A stretch of 35,509 nucleotides of DNA from Nostoc sp. UCD121 (GTDB taxonomy: Bacteria > Cyanobacteriota > Cyanobacteriia > Cyanobacteriales > Nostocaceae): assembly GCF_014222285.1 (NCBI RefSeq), contig NZ_JACKZS010000065.1:1-35509 (forward strand). The letters are read 5' to 3'. How positions within the stretch are numbered: position 1 is the first letter of the stretch; the number at the start of each line of letters is the position of its first letter. Made by a program: the position numbers and the translations under genes. Below, piece by piece: positions 8,144 to 15,606 of the stretch. The notes beneath the pieces were generated by a model. The model had not been told where the DNA came from. It was given only the letters and a program-made list of their open reading frames with translations, and searched no databases.

Positions 8144-8980
8144 TTACCGTTCTTCGGATTTTTTGCCGTTACCTTCTTGAGTTACTGACTCAGCTATCAA
8201 CTCCTGAAACATTTCACTTGAGTTAGCTGGGTCGACAAAGACAATTTTGGCGTTATTGCTCTCACCAAGTTTTTGGCTAGCATCTACGTAATCTTGAGCC
8301 ACGAGATACCGCAAAATATCCCTACTATCTGGATTGGAACGGAGAGCTTGGGAGATGATTTGCACTGAAGCCATAGTTCCTTCTGCTTTCTTAATAGCAG
8401 CTTCCTTTTCCCCTTCTGCTTCGGTAATTAGCGCCCGTTTTTTGATGACGGCGGCTTGCTCCTCTTCTCTAGACTTTCGCACACTTTCAGGTAGGGTAAT
8501 TCTCTGAATATCTAACCGGAGAATCTCAACTCCCCAATCTGCCGTTACATTATTCAACTGATCTAATATAGCTGAGTCCATCTCTGCTCTAGAGACGTTG
8601 GTCTGCTCTAGGGTATTTTGGGCAATGATTTCTCGGAGCGTAGTTGTGGTTATCTGTGTTAATGCCCCTTGCAGATCCTCAATAGCGTAAAAGCTTCTCT
8701 CAATATCTCGAATGCGCCAGTATACAATAGCATCCACTTCTACGTAAATATTATCTTGGGTGATCACATTCTGAGGTTTGATGTCTGTAAACTGCTCTCG
8801 CGTAGTATCTTCCATCACAATCTGATCTACCAAGGGAACAATAAAGTTCAGCCCCGGTTTAAGTTTCCGATGATACCGCCCCAAACGTTCGACTAGGGCT
8901 TCATTTCCTTGATTAATCAGTTTTGCAGAACCTAATGCATAACCTATAAGGGCTAAAACTATAGCAATAATTGGCTCCAT
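8144..8980 (-). CDS. Stomatin/paraslipin-like SPFH (band 7) membrane protein
   Basis: From the ATG at 8980 the protein has about 278 residues. A single N-terminal membrane segment (MEPIIAIVLALIGYALGSA) is followed by the SPFH domain: GNEALVERLGRYHRKLKPGLNFIVP, then YWRIRDIERSFYAIEDL and TLREIIAQNTLEQT. A helical coiled-coil region rich in AEGEKEAAIKKAEG repeats comes next. These proteins oligomerise in membrane microdomains and often affect membrane protease or channel function; the partner here is unknown. The start was chosen because AGGAG lies 6 bases upstream of this ATG, whereas the longer version adds 13 residues before the membrane anchor. Confidence 0.92.
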   Translation of the reverse strand: MEPIIAIVLALIGYALGSAKLINQGNEALVERLGRYHRKLKPGLNFIVPLVDQIVMEDTTREQFTDIKPQNVITQDNIYVEVDAIVYWRIRDIERSFYAIEDLQGALTQITTTTLREIIAQNTLEQTNVSRAEMDSAILDQLNNVTADWGVEILRLDIQRITLPESVRKSREEEQAAVIKKRALITEAEGEKEAAIKKAEGTMASVQIISQALRSNPDSRDILRYLVAQDYVDASQKLGESNNAKIVFVDPANSSEMFQELIAESVTQEGNGKKSEER

Positions 8981-9389
8981 GTATGCTCCTATTCGGCTTT
9001 TGGGAGAATTTAGTGTCAAAGATATGCTACTAGCTTGTCATATCTTTAGAGTTTAATGTTTTGAGTCTGTAATTTTATGAACACCAGCAGCGATGTCGAG
9101 TCGCTGCGCGTCTTGTACATAATTTTCTAAGTAAAACTATTTTGCGGAATGCGTAGAAGTTTTACGTCTTGTCGTCAGACATCGCTATTAAAGCACCTCG
9201 ATCGCACCCTGGCAAGGACTACTTCATGTAATCAACATTACTTGTACTGACATCTTTAGCCAGTCTGGACTGACATACAGTATATTCACTTAAATTTAAT
9301 CAATTTTACGTAAAATTTAGTAGCGGTTTAAAAATTCCCCTACAAATCGGGTTAAAATTGGCTTCAGACATTAAAAATATAAAAATATT
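8981..9389. other. Divergent intergenic region with an inverted-repeat element
   Basis: No gene is seen in this 409-bp gap between divergent genes. It contains the inverted-repeat element at 9089-9186 and an AT-rich stretch before the 9390 start. AGTCTGGACT near 9264 is a small palindrome. Promoters for both flanking genes are expected here, but none could be placed with confidence. Confidence 0.5.
9089..9186. repeat. Inverted-repeat element bounded by AGCGATGTC/GACATCGCT
   Basis: AGCGATGTC at 9089-9097 is perfectly inverted as GACATCGCT at 9178-9186. An inner pair, GTAAAACT and AGTTTTAC, forms a nested stem. The outer ends share the GACATCGC word with the GTAGGCGTAGCCCGTCGTAG repeat family, suggesting a related composite element. 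Confidence 0.6.
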
Positions 9390-9734
9390 ATGGGCAGATT
9401 GTTAATAAAACTTATAGGTTTAATCCTATTTTTCACAGGGTTATATTTTTTTGGTCAAAACATTATATTTGTTAGCGGTTACTACATACCTTTTTCCAGC
9501 AGATTACCAGCGACAGTTTCCGTATTAGCGATTATGGCAGGTGTGTTTACATTGGTGTTTTATCGCAGAGAAGCTAGTCAGCTTGGATGGATTTTGTTAG
9601 GTATTGGGATAGTACTAGTTTTCTTGAGTGGTGGAGTAATTTTCAGATCAACTAGCTTATGGAATCTATTTGTTGCTTTCGGCGCATTAGCAGCTGGATA
9701 TAAATTATTGAATGAGGGCAGAATCAACTTTTAA
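9390..9734 (+). CDS. Small multi-TM hypothetical protein
   Basis: This 114-residue hydrophobic protein has about four predicted membrane segments: LLIKLIGLILFFTGLYFFG near 4-22, a segment around 38-54, LGWILLGIGIVLVFLSGG near 65-82 and a C-terminal Ala-rich segment. I recognise no family, and there are no catalytic or metal-binding motifs. The two halves look like repeated TM hairpins. It stands alone, preceded by a long AT-rich leader and followed by a MITE-like element. An integral membrane location is the only thing the sequence supports. Confidence 0.65.
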   Translation: MGRLLIKLIGLILFFTGLYFFGQNIIFVSGYYIPFSSRLPATVSVLAIMAGVFTLVFYRREASQLGWILLGIGIVLVFLSGGVIFRSTSLWNLFVAFGALAAGYKLLNEGRINF

Positions 9735-9767
9735 AGTTTTTAAATATAATCAAATTTTATCATATTT

Positions 9768-9873
9768 GCGATAGCAATCTTATTTGATTCATGAGAATTG
9801 AAAGACAAAGTTCCTCAACTTATCATAGGAGTTGGGGATTTTCTATCTCACTAATAACTTAGGATTGCGATAG
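9768..9873. repeat. MITE-like element with imperfect terminal inverted repeats
   Basis: The left end, GATAGCAATCTTATTTGATT, is imperfectly inverted at the right end, TAACTTAGGATTGCGATAG. The left 30 bp resemble the element starting at 3748. An internal hairpin pairs CCTCAACTT with GAGTTGGGGA. About 106 bp long and without coding capacity. Confidence 0.65.
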
Positions 9874-10139
9874 TAGCCAAAACTAGACTTGTCGCTAGTT
9901 CATATTAAAGTTAGGAAAATTTGACATTATAATTTCTCTACCTGCTCTACTATTGCTGAGACTGCATTAGAGCGCTTAAATTAAGTTTTAGTTAAGTGCC
10001 AATTTGACGTTCGACAGGCACACATAATCCGTGTCAACTGGATGAATAGCCTCTTAATAATGACTTTAGATCGGGGGGTTTTACTAAGGTTGAGGCTACT
10101 ATTACAATGAAAAATGTTGATTATGAGGAATAAGCAAGA
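9874..10139 (+). other. Leader region of rpsU
   Basis: These 266 bp precede the ribosomal protein gene and contain no coding frame I can support. GAGG at 10125-10128 is its ribosome binding site. The region is a likely untranslated leader; GTGCC/GGCAC words near 9996-10021 could pair but do not make a convincing attenuator. Confidence 0.4.
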
Positions 10140-10319
10140 ATGACCCAAGTGATTCTTGGAGAGAATGAAGCAATAGACTCAGCTTTGCGTCGGTTTAAAC
10201 GTCAGGTTTCCAAAGCTGGGATATTAGCTGATGTGAAATATCATCGGCACTTTGAAACACCCATTGAAAAACGCAAACGTAAGGCAGTGGCAGCTAGACG
10301 CAAAAGAAATTTTAAATAA
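10140..10319 (+). CDS. rpsU: 30S ribosomal protein bS21
   Basis: This 59-residue, strongly basic protein reads MTQVILGENEAIDSALRRFK at the start and ends in RKRKAVAARRKRNFK. The SALRRFKRQVSKAGILADVK block and the KRKRKAVAARR tail are diagnostic of bS21, a small-subunit protein that helps mRNA base-pair with 16S rRNA at initiation. GAGGAA about 10 bases before the ATG is a good ribosome binding site. In several cyanobacteria this gene follows an RNA-binding protein gene, but none is seen here. The gene is only 180 bp and easily missed. Confidence 0.95.
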   Translation: MTQVILGENEAIDSALRRFKRQVSKAGILADVKYHRHFETPIEKRKRKAVAARRKRNFK

Positions 10320-10378
10320 ACCTATTTGGTGTGTGTGATACTGGCGTTGCTTGAGGTTATGACCTAAAACAGGCAATA

Positions 10379-10410
10379 GCGCTTAGGCGTAGCCCTTCCT
10401 AGACATCGCC
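10379..10410. repeat. Copy of the GGCGTAGCCC...TAGACATCGCC interspersed repeat
   Basis: This sequence in the rpsU-pth gap differs at a few positions from the copies at 18611-18640 and 71-100. It begins next to GGCAATAGCGC and ends TAGACATCGCC. It is non-coding here, whereas the 18611 copy appears to lie in an open frame. Confidence 0.7.
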
Positions 10411-10553
10411 ATTATTCTTACAAAATTAAGCAAACTATGCCGCACTTCAATTAGGGTATAGAGCGCGTTAAAGGCTTTATTTCGGTTGGATAGAGCAAGC
10501 TAAAATCGCTGCCCATCAACCAAAATAAACGCCTTTAGCAAACAAACTGGCCC

Positions 10554-11195
10554 CTAAGAATCAGAATTATTAATGGTGCGGCTATTACAAACATTCATCG
10601 CCTTTTCTACTCCCTGCTTGAGACTTAGTTCAATACACTCAACTACGAACTGAAGTACAAGAGACATCTGCTGATTTTCGGCAGAGGAGAATCGTCCCAG
10701 CACATGGGAGACAGTATTAGAATCATCGTTATTAGCTGCACCTTTGGGTTTACCAATACCGATTCGCAAACGGGGAAAGTTTTGGGTACTCAGATGTGCG
10801 ATCGCACTTTTCATCCCGTTATGTCCCCCAGCCGAACCAGATAAGCGCAGCCGAGTTTTTCCCAAAGGCAAATCCATATCGTCATAAATTATCAGCACTG
10901 ACTCAGGCGGCAATTTATACCAACTTGTCACCGCTTGAATTGACTGTCCTGAGCGATTCATATAAGTTGTCGGCTTTAGCAAGCGAATCTTACCTCCACC
11001 TGGGGCCATACCTTCGCCATACTCACCCTGAAACTTGCGGTTTTCTGCCAAGGAAATGCGCCAAGAACGGCAGAGGGCTTCTACAGCAGCAAAGCCGATA
11101 TTATGGCGTGTTTGATCATACTTGCTTTCTGGATTCCCCAAACCAACAATTAGTTGTGGAATCACCAAAGCTGGTTGCGTAACAGCTTCTGTCAT
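10554..11195 (-). CDS. pth: Peptidyl-tRNA hydrolase
   Basis: The enzyme releases peptides from prematurely dissociated peptidyl-tRNA. Motifs are GLGNPESKYDQTRHNIGF with catalytic His31, KPTTYMNRSGQ, YDDMDLPLGKTRLR and SGSAGGHNGMKS, all classical for bacterial Pth. From the ATG at 11195 the protein has about 213 residues. A further upstream ATG at 11228 would add 11 residues. The C-terminal 20 residues (MNVCNSRTINNSDS) are extra and not conserved in the enzyme core. It lies downstream of the tatA-type gene on the same strand, separated by a palindromic repeat element, so co-transcription is possible but not shown. Confidence 0.95.
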   Translation of the reverse strand: MTEAVTQPALVIPQLIVGLGNPESKYDQTRHNIGFAAVEALCRSWRISLAENRKFQGEYGEGMAPGGGKIRLLKPTTYMNRSGQSIQAVTSWYKLPPESVLIIYDDMDLPLGKTRLRLSGSAGGHNGMKSAIAHLSTQNFPRLRIGIGKPKGAANNDDSNTVSHVLGRFSSAENQQMSLVLQFVVECIELSLKQGVEKAMNVCNSRTINNSDS

Positions 11196-11258
11196 TTTGC
11201 CTATAGTCAATTGATATGCATCACTCAACTAGTACAATGTCTGAGCTAGTTCTAAGGG

Positions 11259-11314
11259 TTTGTAGTAAGCACTTCAGTGCTTAAAATTCAGGACTAAAGT
11301 CCTTACTACGAACT
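11259..11314. repeat. 56-bp palindromic element GTTTGTAGTAAG...CTTACTACGAAC
   Basis: Outer 12-bp arms (11259-11270 and 11303-11314, one mismatch) enclose two small palindromes, AGCACTTCAGTGCT and GGACTAAAGTCC. The composition is that of a small mobile palindromic repeat. It lies between the tatA-type gene and pth. Confidence 0.8.
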
Positions 11315-11346
11315 TGTTCACCCTTGGTAACTAATGAGACAAACTA

Positions 11347-11622
11347 CTAGCTAGGTTGAGAAGAACTAGCGGTAGTATCCTGCTCCGATTTGGCAGGGTA
11401 GATTTGCTTAGGTTCCAATTCAGCAGTAGTCTTGACAGCTTCTTCTAACTGTTCTGCTTCTTTTTGAAACTCGCTTTGAAACTCCTTAGAAGCTTCTTGG
11501 AAACTACGGATTGTTTTACCCACACTCCGACCAATTTCTGGCAGCTTCTTTGGGCCAAAGATTAACAGCGCCACTACCATAATTACGCCCATTTCCGGCA
11601 GACCGATACCAAATATATTCAT
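11347..11622 (-). CDS. tatA: Twin-arginine translocase subunit TatA/E
   Basis: This 91-residue protein has one N-terminal TM helix (MGVIMVVALLIFGPKKLPEI) followed by the FGPKKLPE hinge, an amphipathic helix (GRSVGKTIRSFQEASKEF) and a charged, disordered tail. That is the standard TatA/TatE architecture. The subunit forms the pore assembly that exports folded proteins with twin-arginine signals across thylakoid and plasma membranes. A Tat-type substrate, the PhoX-like protein, is encoded 17 kb away in this window. It is downstream of psbH, but a terminator lies between them. Confidence 0.93.
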   Translation of the reverse strand: MNIFGIGLPEMGVIMVVALLIFGPKKLPEIGRSVGKTIRSFQEASKEFQSEFQKEAEQLEEAVKTTAELEPKQIYPAKSEQDTTASSSQPS

Positions 11623-11708
11623 TTTTGTCTCCTGTCAACTATAGAACCACTACAGAAACTCATATATTATGTAGTCTACTCAATAGTTAGTATGCACTGA
11701 CCATTCAC

Positions 11709-11731
11709 AAAAAAACCCGGAGGAACCGGGT
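11709..11731 (-). terminator. Rho-independent terminator after psbH
   Basis: On the minus strand the stem ACCCGG-TTCCT-CCGGGT is followed directly by seven T residues. It sits 42-64 bases beyond the psbH stop and before the tatA-type gene, so it should end the psbH transcript. Confidence 0.85.
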
Positions 11732-11772
11732 GTAACTTAACTTGTTATCCAAACTTGATAGCGGTGTATCTG

Positions 11773-11976
11773 TTAGCGTCCTAAACTCCGCCAATCGACA
11801 TTTACATCCTGAACTAACAGTGATCTATTGTAAAGTTGCAGAATAATCAGCAAAAACACAAGAAATAGCGCCATAAAAACAGCCATCACAGGGGTAGTAC
11901 CCCAACCTGGAGACACTTTTCCATACTCAGAGTTAAGTGGTTTCAGGATATCTCCCAACCTAGTCCTTTGTGCCAT
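11773..11976 (-). CDS. psbH: Photosystem II protein H
   Basis: This 67-residue protein begins MAQRTRLGDILKPLNSEYGK, has the conserved GWGTTPVMAVFMALFLVFLL membrane helix and ends VDWRSLGR. PsbH is a low-molecular-mass photosystem II subunit near the QB site and the CP47 antenna, required for stable PSII assembly. The N-terminal phosphorylated extension of plants is absent, as in other cyanobacteria. It reads divergently from psbN with 85 bp between starts, and a strong terminator follows. Confidence 0.97.
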   Translation of the reverse strand: MAQRTRLGDILKPLNSEYGKVSPGWGTTPVMAVFMALFLVFLLIILQLYNRSLLVQDVNVDWRSLGR

Positions 11977-12061
11977 AGTTCACCTAATATTACTTGCCAA
12001 AGCTTTTTTTAATCTTCTGTAATATTCTATAAGAATAGCACTCATCATCTATCCCTCAATT

Positions 12062-12193
12062 ATGGAACCCGCAATAGTTCTTAGCATTTCTATGGCCGCC
12101 GTGGTGGTTGCCATCACCGGAATTTCAATTTATACCTCTTTTGGCCCTCCTAGCAAGGAATTGAACGATCCGTTTGACGATCACGAAGATTAA
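12062..12193 (+). CDS. psbN: PsbN protein
   Basis: This 43-residue protein starts MEPAIVLSISMAAVVVAITG, followed by ISIYTSFGPPSKELNDPFDDHED. The single TM helix followed by the FGPPSKEL.DPF.DHED tail is diagnostic. PsbN is not a PSII subunit but is needed for PSII assembly or repair. Its placement on the opposite strand to psbH, starting 85 bp away, is the arrangement conserved from cyanobacteria to plastids. The gene is only 132 bp. Confidence 0.96.
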   Translation: MEPAIVLSISMAAVVVAITGISIYTSFGPPSKELNDPFDDHED

Positions 12194-12198
12194 AAGAG

Positions 12199-12230
12199 TC
12201 ATTGGTCATTGGTCATTTGTCATTGGTTGG
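12199..12230. repeat. Heptamer tandem repeat (CATTGGT)
   Basis: Four near-identical 7-bp units (CATTGGT, one as CATTTGT) lie just after the psbN stop. This is another STRR tract. The units are too short and have no spacers, so it is not a CRISPR. Confidence 0.8.
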
Positions 12231-12276
12231 TGGTCTGTGGAAAACCACAATTGGCCACTGACACAGCAATAGTGGC

Positions 12277-15200
12277 TCACTCTAGCCTGGGATTAATCGT
12301 TGGGATTACCTTGAAACTGGCGATTTTCCAAGGCTGTATTGTTAAGATTTGTTGCTGAGATGAGAATTCAGTAGTAGAGGAACGCTCTAACAAATCTACT
12401 GTATCTCCTAGATTCAACCCTAAATTACTTTGCAAAGATAACTCGGCTGTTTCTCCGTGACATTCATAACACCGCAGAATTAACTGCTGTGGGTCATCTT
12501 CAGATGGCTTCAAGGCCATCAAGATTAAATTTTCAGCTGATAAATCTAGGAAACTCACCCCTAACCCATCTTTACTAGTAGAAAGGGAAGGATTTTCAGG
12601 TGGCTTTTCATTAGTAGGATTCAATATGACTTGTAACGGTATATTCAATTCATAGCCACGCCGTACCGTATGGGCTGATTCCCAGCTACCAGCATGAGGA
12701 TACAAGGTATACGTAAACTCATGAAAACCTTTATCAGCCTCTGAGTCTGGCCAATTAGGGCTGCGTAGTAGTGTTAGGCGGAGTTGATTGGGTTTGCTAT
12801 CGTAACCGTATTTACAATCATTTAGCAAACTAACTCCGTGAATACCCTCCTGTGTTTCTCCTGTTAAATCCGCCCAACGCAAAGCTGGGACTTCCCATTT
12901 TGCCTGTTCTGCGGGGGTTTGCGGTTTAGTTGTCCGGCGAATCGCGCCACAGGGAATTTCATAAGTAGCAAGGTCTGCTTCGATAGTTAGAGGAAAAGCA
13001 GCTTTCACCAATACATGATTTTCTTGCCAATTGACGGTGGTAGCTATCTTCAGTAAAGGTGAACCAGTTTGCAAAATATAATCTTGGCAAAATTCCGATT
13101 CGCCCAACTGACGCACCACGCGCACACGACTTTGCACTGGCCCTTGTTCTAGCCACTGAATAGATTGAAGATTTGTTGAGGGTAAGGGATGTTGGGCATA
13201 ATTGGGGTCTATATTCCAAGCATCCCAATATTGACCGCTATCTTTAAAAGCTTGTAGTTGATTTCCCGCACCACTCAAAAGTTCTCGTTGATCAGTTTTA
13301 TCAAAAACACTTGATAAATCTCCAGTATCAGGATCGATAACAACTCGTAAGAATTCATTTTCTAAAATCCAGTCTGGGAGGAGTGAAGGAGATGAGGGGG
13401 ATGTAGCTTTAGCTTCCCGCAGAGTTGGAGATGAGGGGGAAAGCCAAAATATGCGGTAGCCAACGGGTGGAATTTCGGTAGCGAGAAATAATAGGGTTGA
13501 TGGTTCAGATAATTGGGAGACAAGCTGCTTTCCTGAAGTATCGTAAATCTGCCATTCCTGTGGTGTGGGTAAGGCTACAGAGACTACCTCAGAACGCTGC
13601 CAATTGAGAGAATTGAAAACGAAAATAGGTAAACTATTAGGTTTTGGTGGTTCTGATAGGGTAATGTGAGATGCGATCGCAAAAAGTGATTCTTGTAATA
13701 TCTTCGTTCCGACTTGTTTCACTTGCTGCCACTGGGGTAACGCATCTGTGTAAACTTGAGTAATTGAAGAACCAGGTAAAATATCGTGAAACTGTTGAAA
13801 TAAAACCTGCTTCCAAGCTGCTTCAATTTCTGCTTTAGGATATATCACACCACAGCTTATGGTTGCTAAGGTAGCAAATAGTTCAGCTTCATACAATAAA
13901 TTTTCACAACGACGATTCCAACGTTTTTGATCCGCGTGGGTAGTGTAGCAACCGCGATGAAATTCTAAGTATAGTTCATCGTCCCAAGTAGGAAATGACG
14001 GAGAATCAGAACTTCTGCCTCCTGCCTCCTGCCTCCTTCTGATTTGCTTTAAATATTTTTCAGCCGTCGTGAATTCTAAGTCAGGAAAGAAAGGAGACTT
14101 TTGCCAGCGTTGGGCGGTTTCTAACATATCACGAGTGGGGCCGCCGCCGTGGTCGCCAACACCGGGAAGCCAGAGGGATTCTGATAAACCAGTTTGAGAT
14201 TGCCATTCCAGAGCGTAGGATGCCATTTTAACTGGATCAATGTTTTCACCGATAGGTGCAGACATCAAACTAAAGACTTCGCTACCGTCAGGCGATCGCC
14301 ACCAAAAAGCTCCATAATCAAATTTAGTAGTATCATTCCACCGCAACTTCTGGGTGACAAAATACTCAATTCCGGCATTAGCGAAAAACTGCGGTAAAGT
14401 TGCACAGAAACCAAAAGTATCTGGAACCCATACCATAGTTGAAAATTGTCCAAACTTTTCCTTGATGTATCGTTGACCATACAATAGCTGACGGACTATT
14501 GATTCACCAGCAATGAGATTGAGTTCCGGTTCCACCCACATTCCGCCGACAACTTCCCAACATCCAGCAGCTACCTGTGCTTGAATCGCCTGAAACAAAT
14601 CCGGGCGATGTTCCTCAATCCAAGCGTAAAGTGCGGGAGTCGAATGACAGAAAATTAACTCAGGGAAATCTTCTTGCAACTTCAGAACCGACTCAAAAGT
14701 GTTTTGTGCCGCATTCCAAGTTTCACTCACAGGCCATAACCATGCTAAATCTAAGTGAGCATGACCCAATAAGAAAATTTTAGATTTTTGATCCCCCCAG
14801 CCCCCCTTTTTAAGGGGGGCTAAGATGTCGGATTGAATTAAGTTTTGGCGTAGAGACAAAAACGATCTTGCTAACTCTTCCTCGGCGTCCTCTGCGCCTC
14901 TGCGGTTAGTAACCTCCTCCACCATCTCCACCAAAGCATCCAACTTTTCCGGCGCGAACTTTTCCAAATAAAGCTGCACCACAGCTAATTCATCAGCCAC
15001 AAAACCCGGATCGGGATTATTATCAACAATAGACTCATAAACTAGGAGCGATCGCACTAAAGCACCATCACAATGTCCCGGACTCACTAACCGCAAAGCC
15101 ACAACAAACTCTTCCCCTGGTGTTACCCCTCGACTGAGAAGCACTCTCGGCGAACAATCAAATAAATCACCCTCCAGTACTAACTCCCCATTCACATAAA

Positions 15201-15519
15201 TCTCAGCAGCATCTGCCCACCAAACCAGCGCCAGCCGCAAAGATAACCCAGCTAAAGGATAACCCTGTAAATCTTGGGGCACTACCAACCTTTGCACTAG
15301 CCATAGTACTTTTTTCCCCCCAGTCCAAGCGATATGTTCTTTAGCATTCAACTTAACAGGTTGCCAATGAGACAAATCAGCAGCGACAACATCAGTAATA
15401 ATCAGGTCAGATTCCTGGTATAGCCAGCTAGACTGAAGATTAACTTGGCAAAAAGAGCGCAGTTGCTCAATTGCTTGTGAGATGATTTTGGTATGAGATT
15501 GAGAGACAGTCGGGGTCAT
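12277..15519 (-). CDS. Alpha-mannosidase, glycoside hydrolase family 38
   Basis: This 1080-residue enzyme is predicted to hydrolyse alpha-mannosides. The GH38 catalytic domain starts near residue 250 with the zinc-binding LGHAHLDLAWLWP. It continues with WVPDTFGFCATLPQF (near 363), whose Asp is the expected nucleophile, and GVGDHGGGPTRDM, and reaches FHDILPGSSITQVY (near 578) with another zinc ligand. C-terminal beta domains follow. The N-terminal 200 residues are a jelly-roll-like domain. No signal peptide is seen, so a cytoplasmic location, perhaps in glycan or storage turnover, is inferred. Several stretches are translated genomic repeats: NRRGAEDAEE (about 203-213), LKKGGWGD (about 233-247), RRRQEAGG (about 493-501) and REAKATSPSS (about 695-705). 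They lie in linkers and keep the frame. The ATG at 15519 is used. Confidence 0.92.
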   Translation of the reverse strand: MTPTVSQSHTKIISQAIEQLRSFCQVNLQSSWLYQESDLIITDVVAADLSHWQPVKLNAKEHIAWTGGKKVLWLVQRLVVPQDLQGYPLAGLSLRLALVWWADAAEIYVNGELVLEGDLFDCSPRVLLSRGVTPGEEFVVALRLVSPGHCDGALVRSLLVYESIVDNNPDPGFVADELAVVQLYLEKFAPEKLDALVEMVEEVTNRRGAEDAEEELARSFLSLRQNLIQSDILAPLKKGGWGDQKSKIFLLGHAHLDLAWLWPVSETWNAAQNTFESVLKLQEDFPELIFCHSTPALYAWIEEHRPDLFQAIQAQVAAGCWEVVGGMWVEPELNLIAGESIVRQLLYGQRYIKEKFGQFSTMVWVPDTFGFCATLPQFFANAGIEYFVTQKLRWNDTTKFDYGAFWWRSPDGSEVFSLMSAPIGENIDPVKMASYALEWQSQTGLSESLWLPGVGDHGGGPTRDMLETAQRWQKSPFFPDLEFTTAEKYLKQIRRRQEAGGRSSDSPSFPTWDDELYLEFHRGCYTTHADQKRWNRRCENLLYEAELFATLATISCGVIYPKAEIEAAWKQVLFQQFHDILPGSSITQVYTDALPQWQQVKQVGTKILQESLFAIASHITLSEPPKPNSLPIFVFNSLNWQRSEVVSVALPTPQEWQIYDTSGKQLVSQLSEPSTLLFLATEIPPVGYRIFWLSPSSPTLREAKATSPSSPSLLPDWILENEFLRVVIDPDTGDLSSVFDKTDQRELLSGAGNQLQAFKDSGQYWDAWNIDPNYAQHPLPSTNLQSIQWLEQGPVQSRVRVVRQLGESEFCQDYILQTGSPLLKIATTVNWQENHVLVKAAFPLTIEADLATYEIPCGAIRRTTKPQTPAEQAKWEVPALRWADLTGETQEGIHGVSLLNDCKYGYDSKPNQLRLTLLRSPNWPDSEADKGFHEFTYTLYPHAGSWESAHTVRRGYELNIPLQVILNPTNEKPPENPSLSTSKDGLGVSFLDLSAENLILMALKPSEDDPQQLILRCYECHGETAELSLQSNLGLNLGDTVDLLERSSTTEFSSQQQILTIQPWKIASFKVIPTINPRLE
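13372..13443. repeat. Low-complexity repeat inside the GH38 gene
   Basis: GGAGATGAGGGGGA occurs twice around an AGCTTCCCGCAGAG word. The stretch is translated as a Ser/Pro-rich segment (SPSSPTLREAKATSPSSPS). These words are typical of intergenic STRR-like sequence. Confidence 0.6.
14012..14040. repeat. Heptamer repeat (TGCCTCC) inside the GH38 gene
   Basis: About four tandem CTGCCTC-type heptamers within the coding sequence are translated as RRRQEAGGRSS. They resemble the intergenic STRR tracts of this window. Confidence 0.7.
14799..14821. repeat. Palindrome AGCCCCCCTT/AAGGGGGGCT inside the GH38 gene
   Basis: Ten-base perfect arms surround a TTT loop. The sequence is translated as part of APLKKGGWGD just before the GH38 domain. 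It resembles dispersed intergenic palindromes. Confidence 0.75.
14879..14911. repeat. CCTCTGCG-type interspersed repeat inside the GH38 gene
   Basis: CGTCCTCTGCGCCTCTGCGG recurs in related form in the MITE-like element near 3899-3921. Here it is translated as TNRRGAEDAEE between the N-terminal and catalytic domains. Confidence 0.75.
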
Positions 15520-15606
15520 ATATTCGCTAAGATGAGGTGTTGGTTGTTTTTATTGTTTGGCGCGAGTCTCACAACTTAACAAGACTTGAACTAAAAAATT
15601 ACTACT

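Noticed and set aside
11977..12061. Sigma-70-type promoter for psbN (TTGCCA with TAATAT)
   Set aside because: The spacing is about 20 bp, outside the usual range, and several alternative AT-rich hexamers fit equally well.
12199..12230. Regularly spaced CATTGGT repeats as a possible CRISPR
   Set aside because: The units are 7 bp, directly adjacent and without spacers; no cas genes are nearby.
14194..14783. Plus-strand and alternate-frame open frames within the alpha-mannosidase
   Set aside because: They overlap strongly conserved GH38 coding sequence and encode no recognisable protein.
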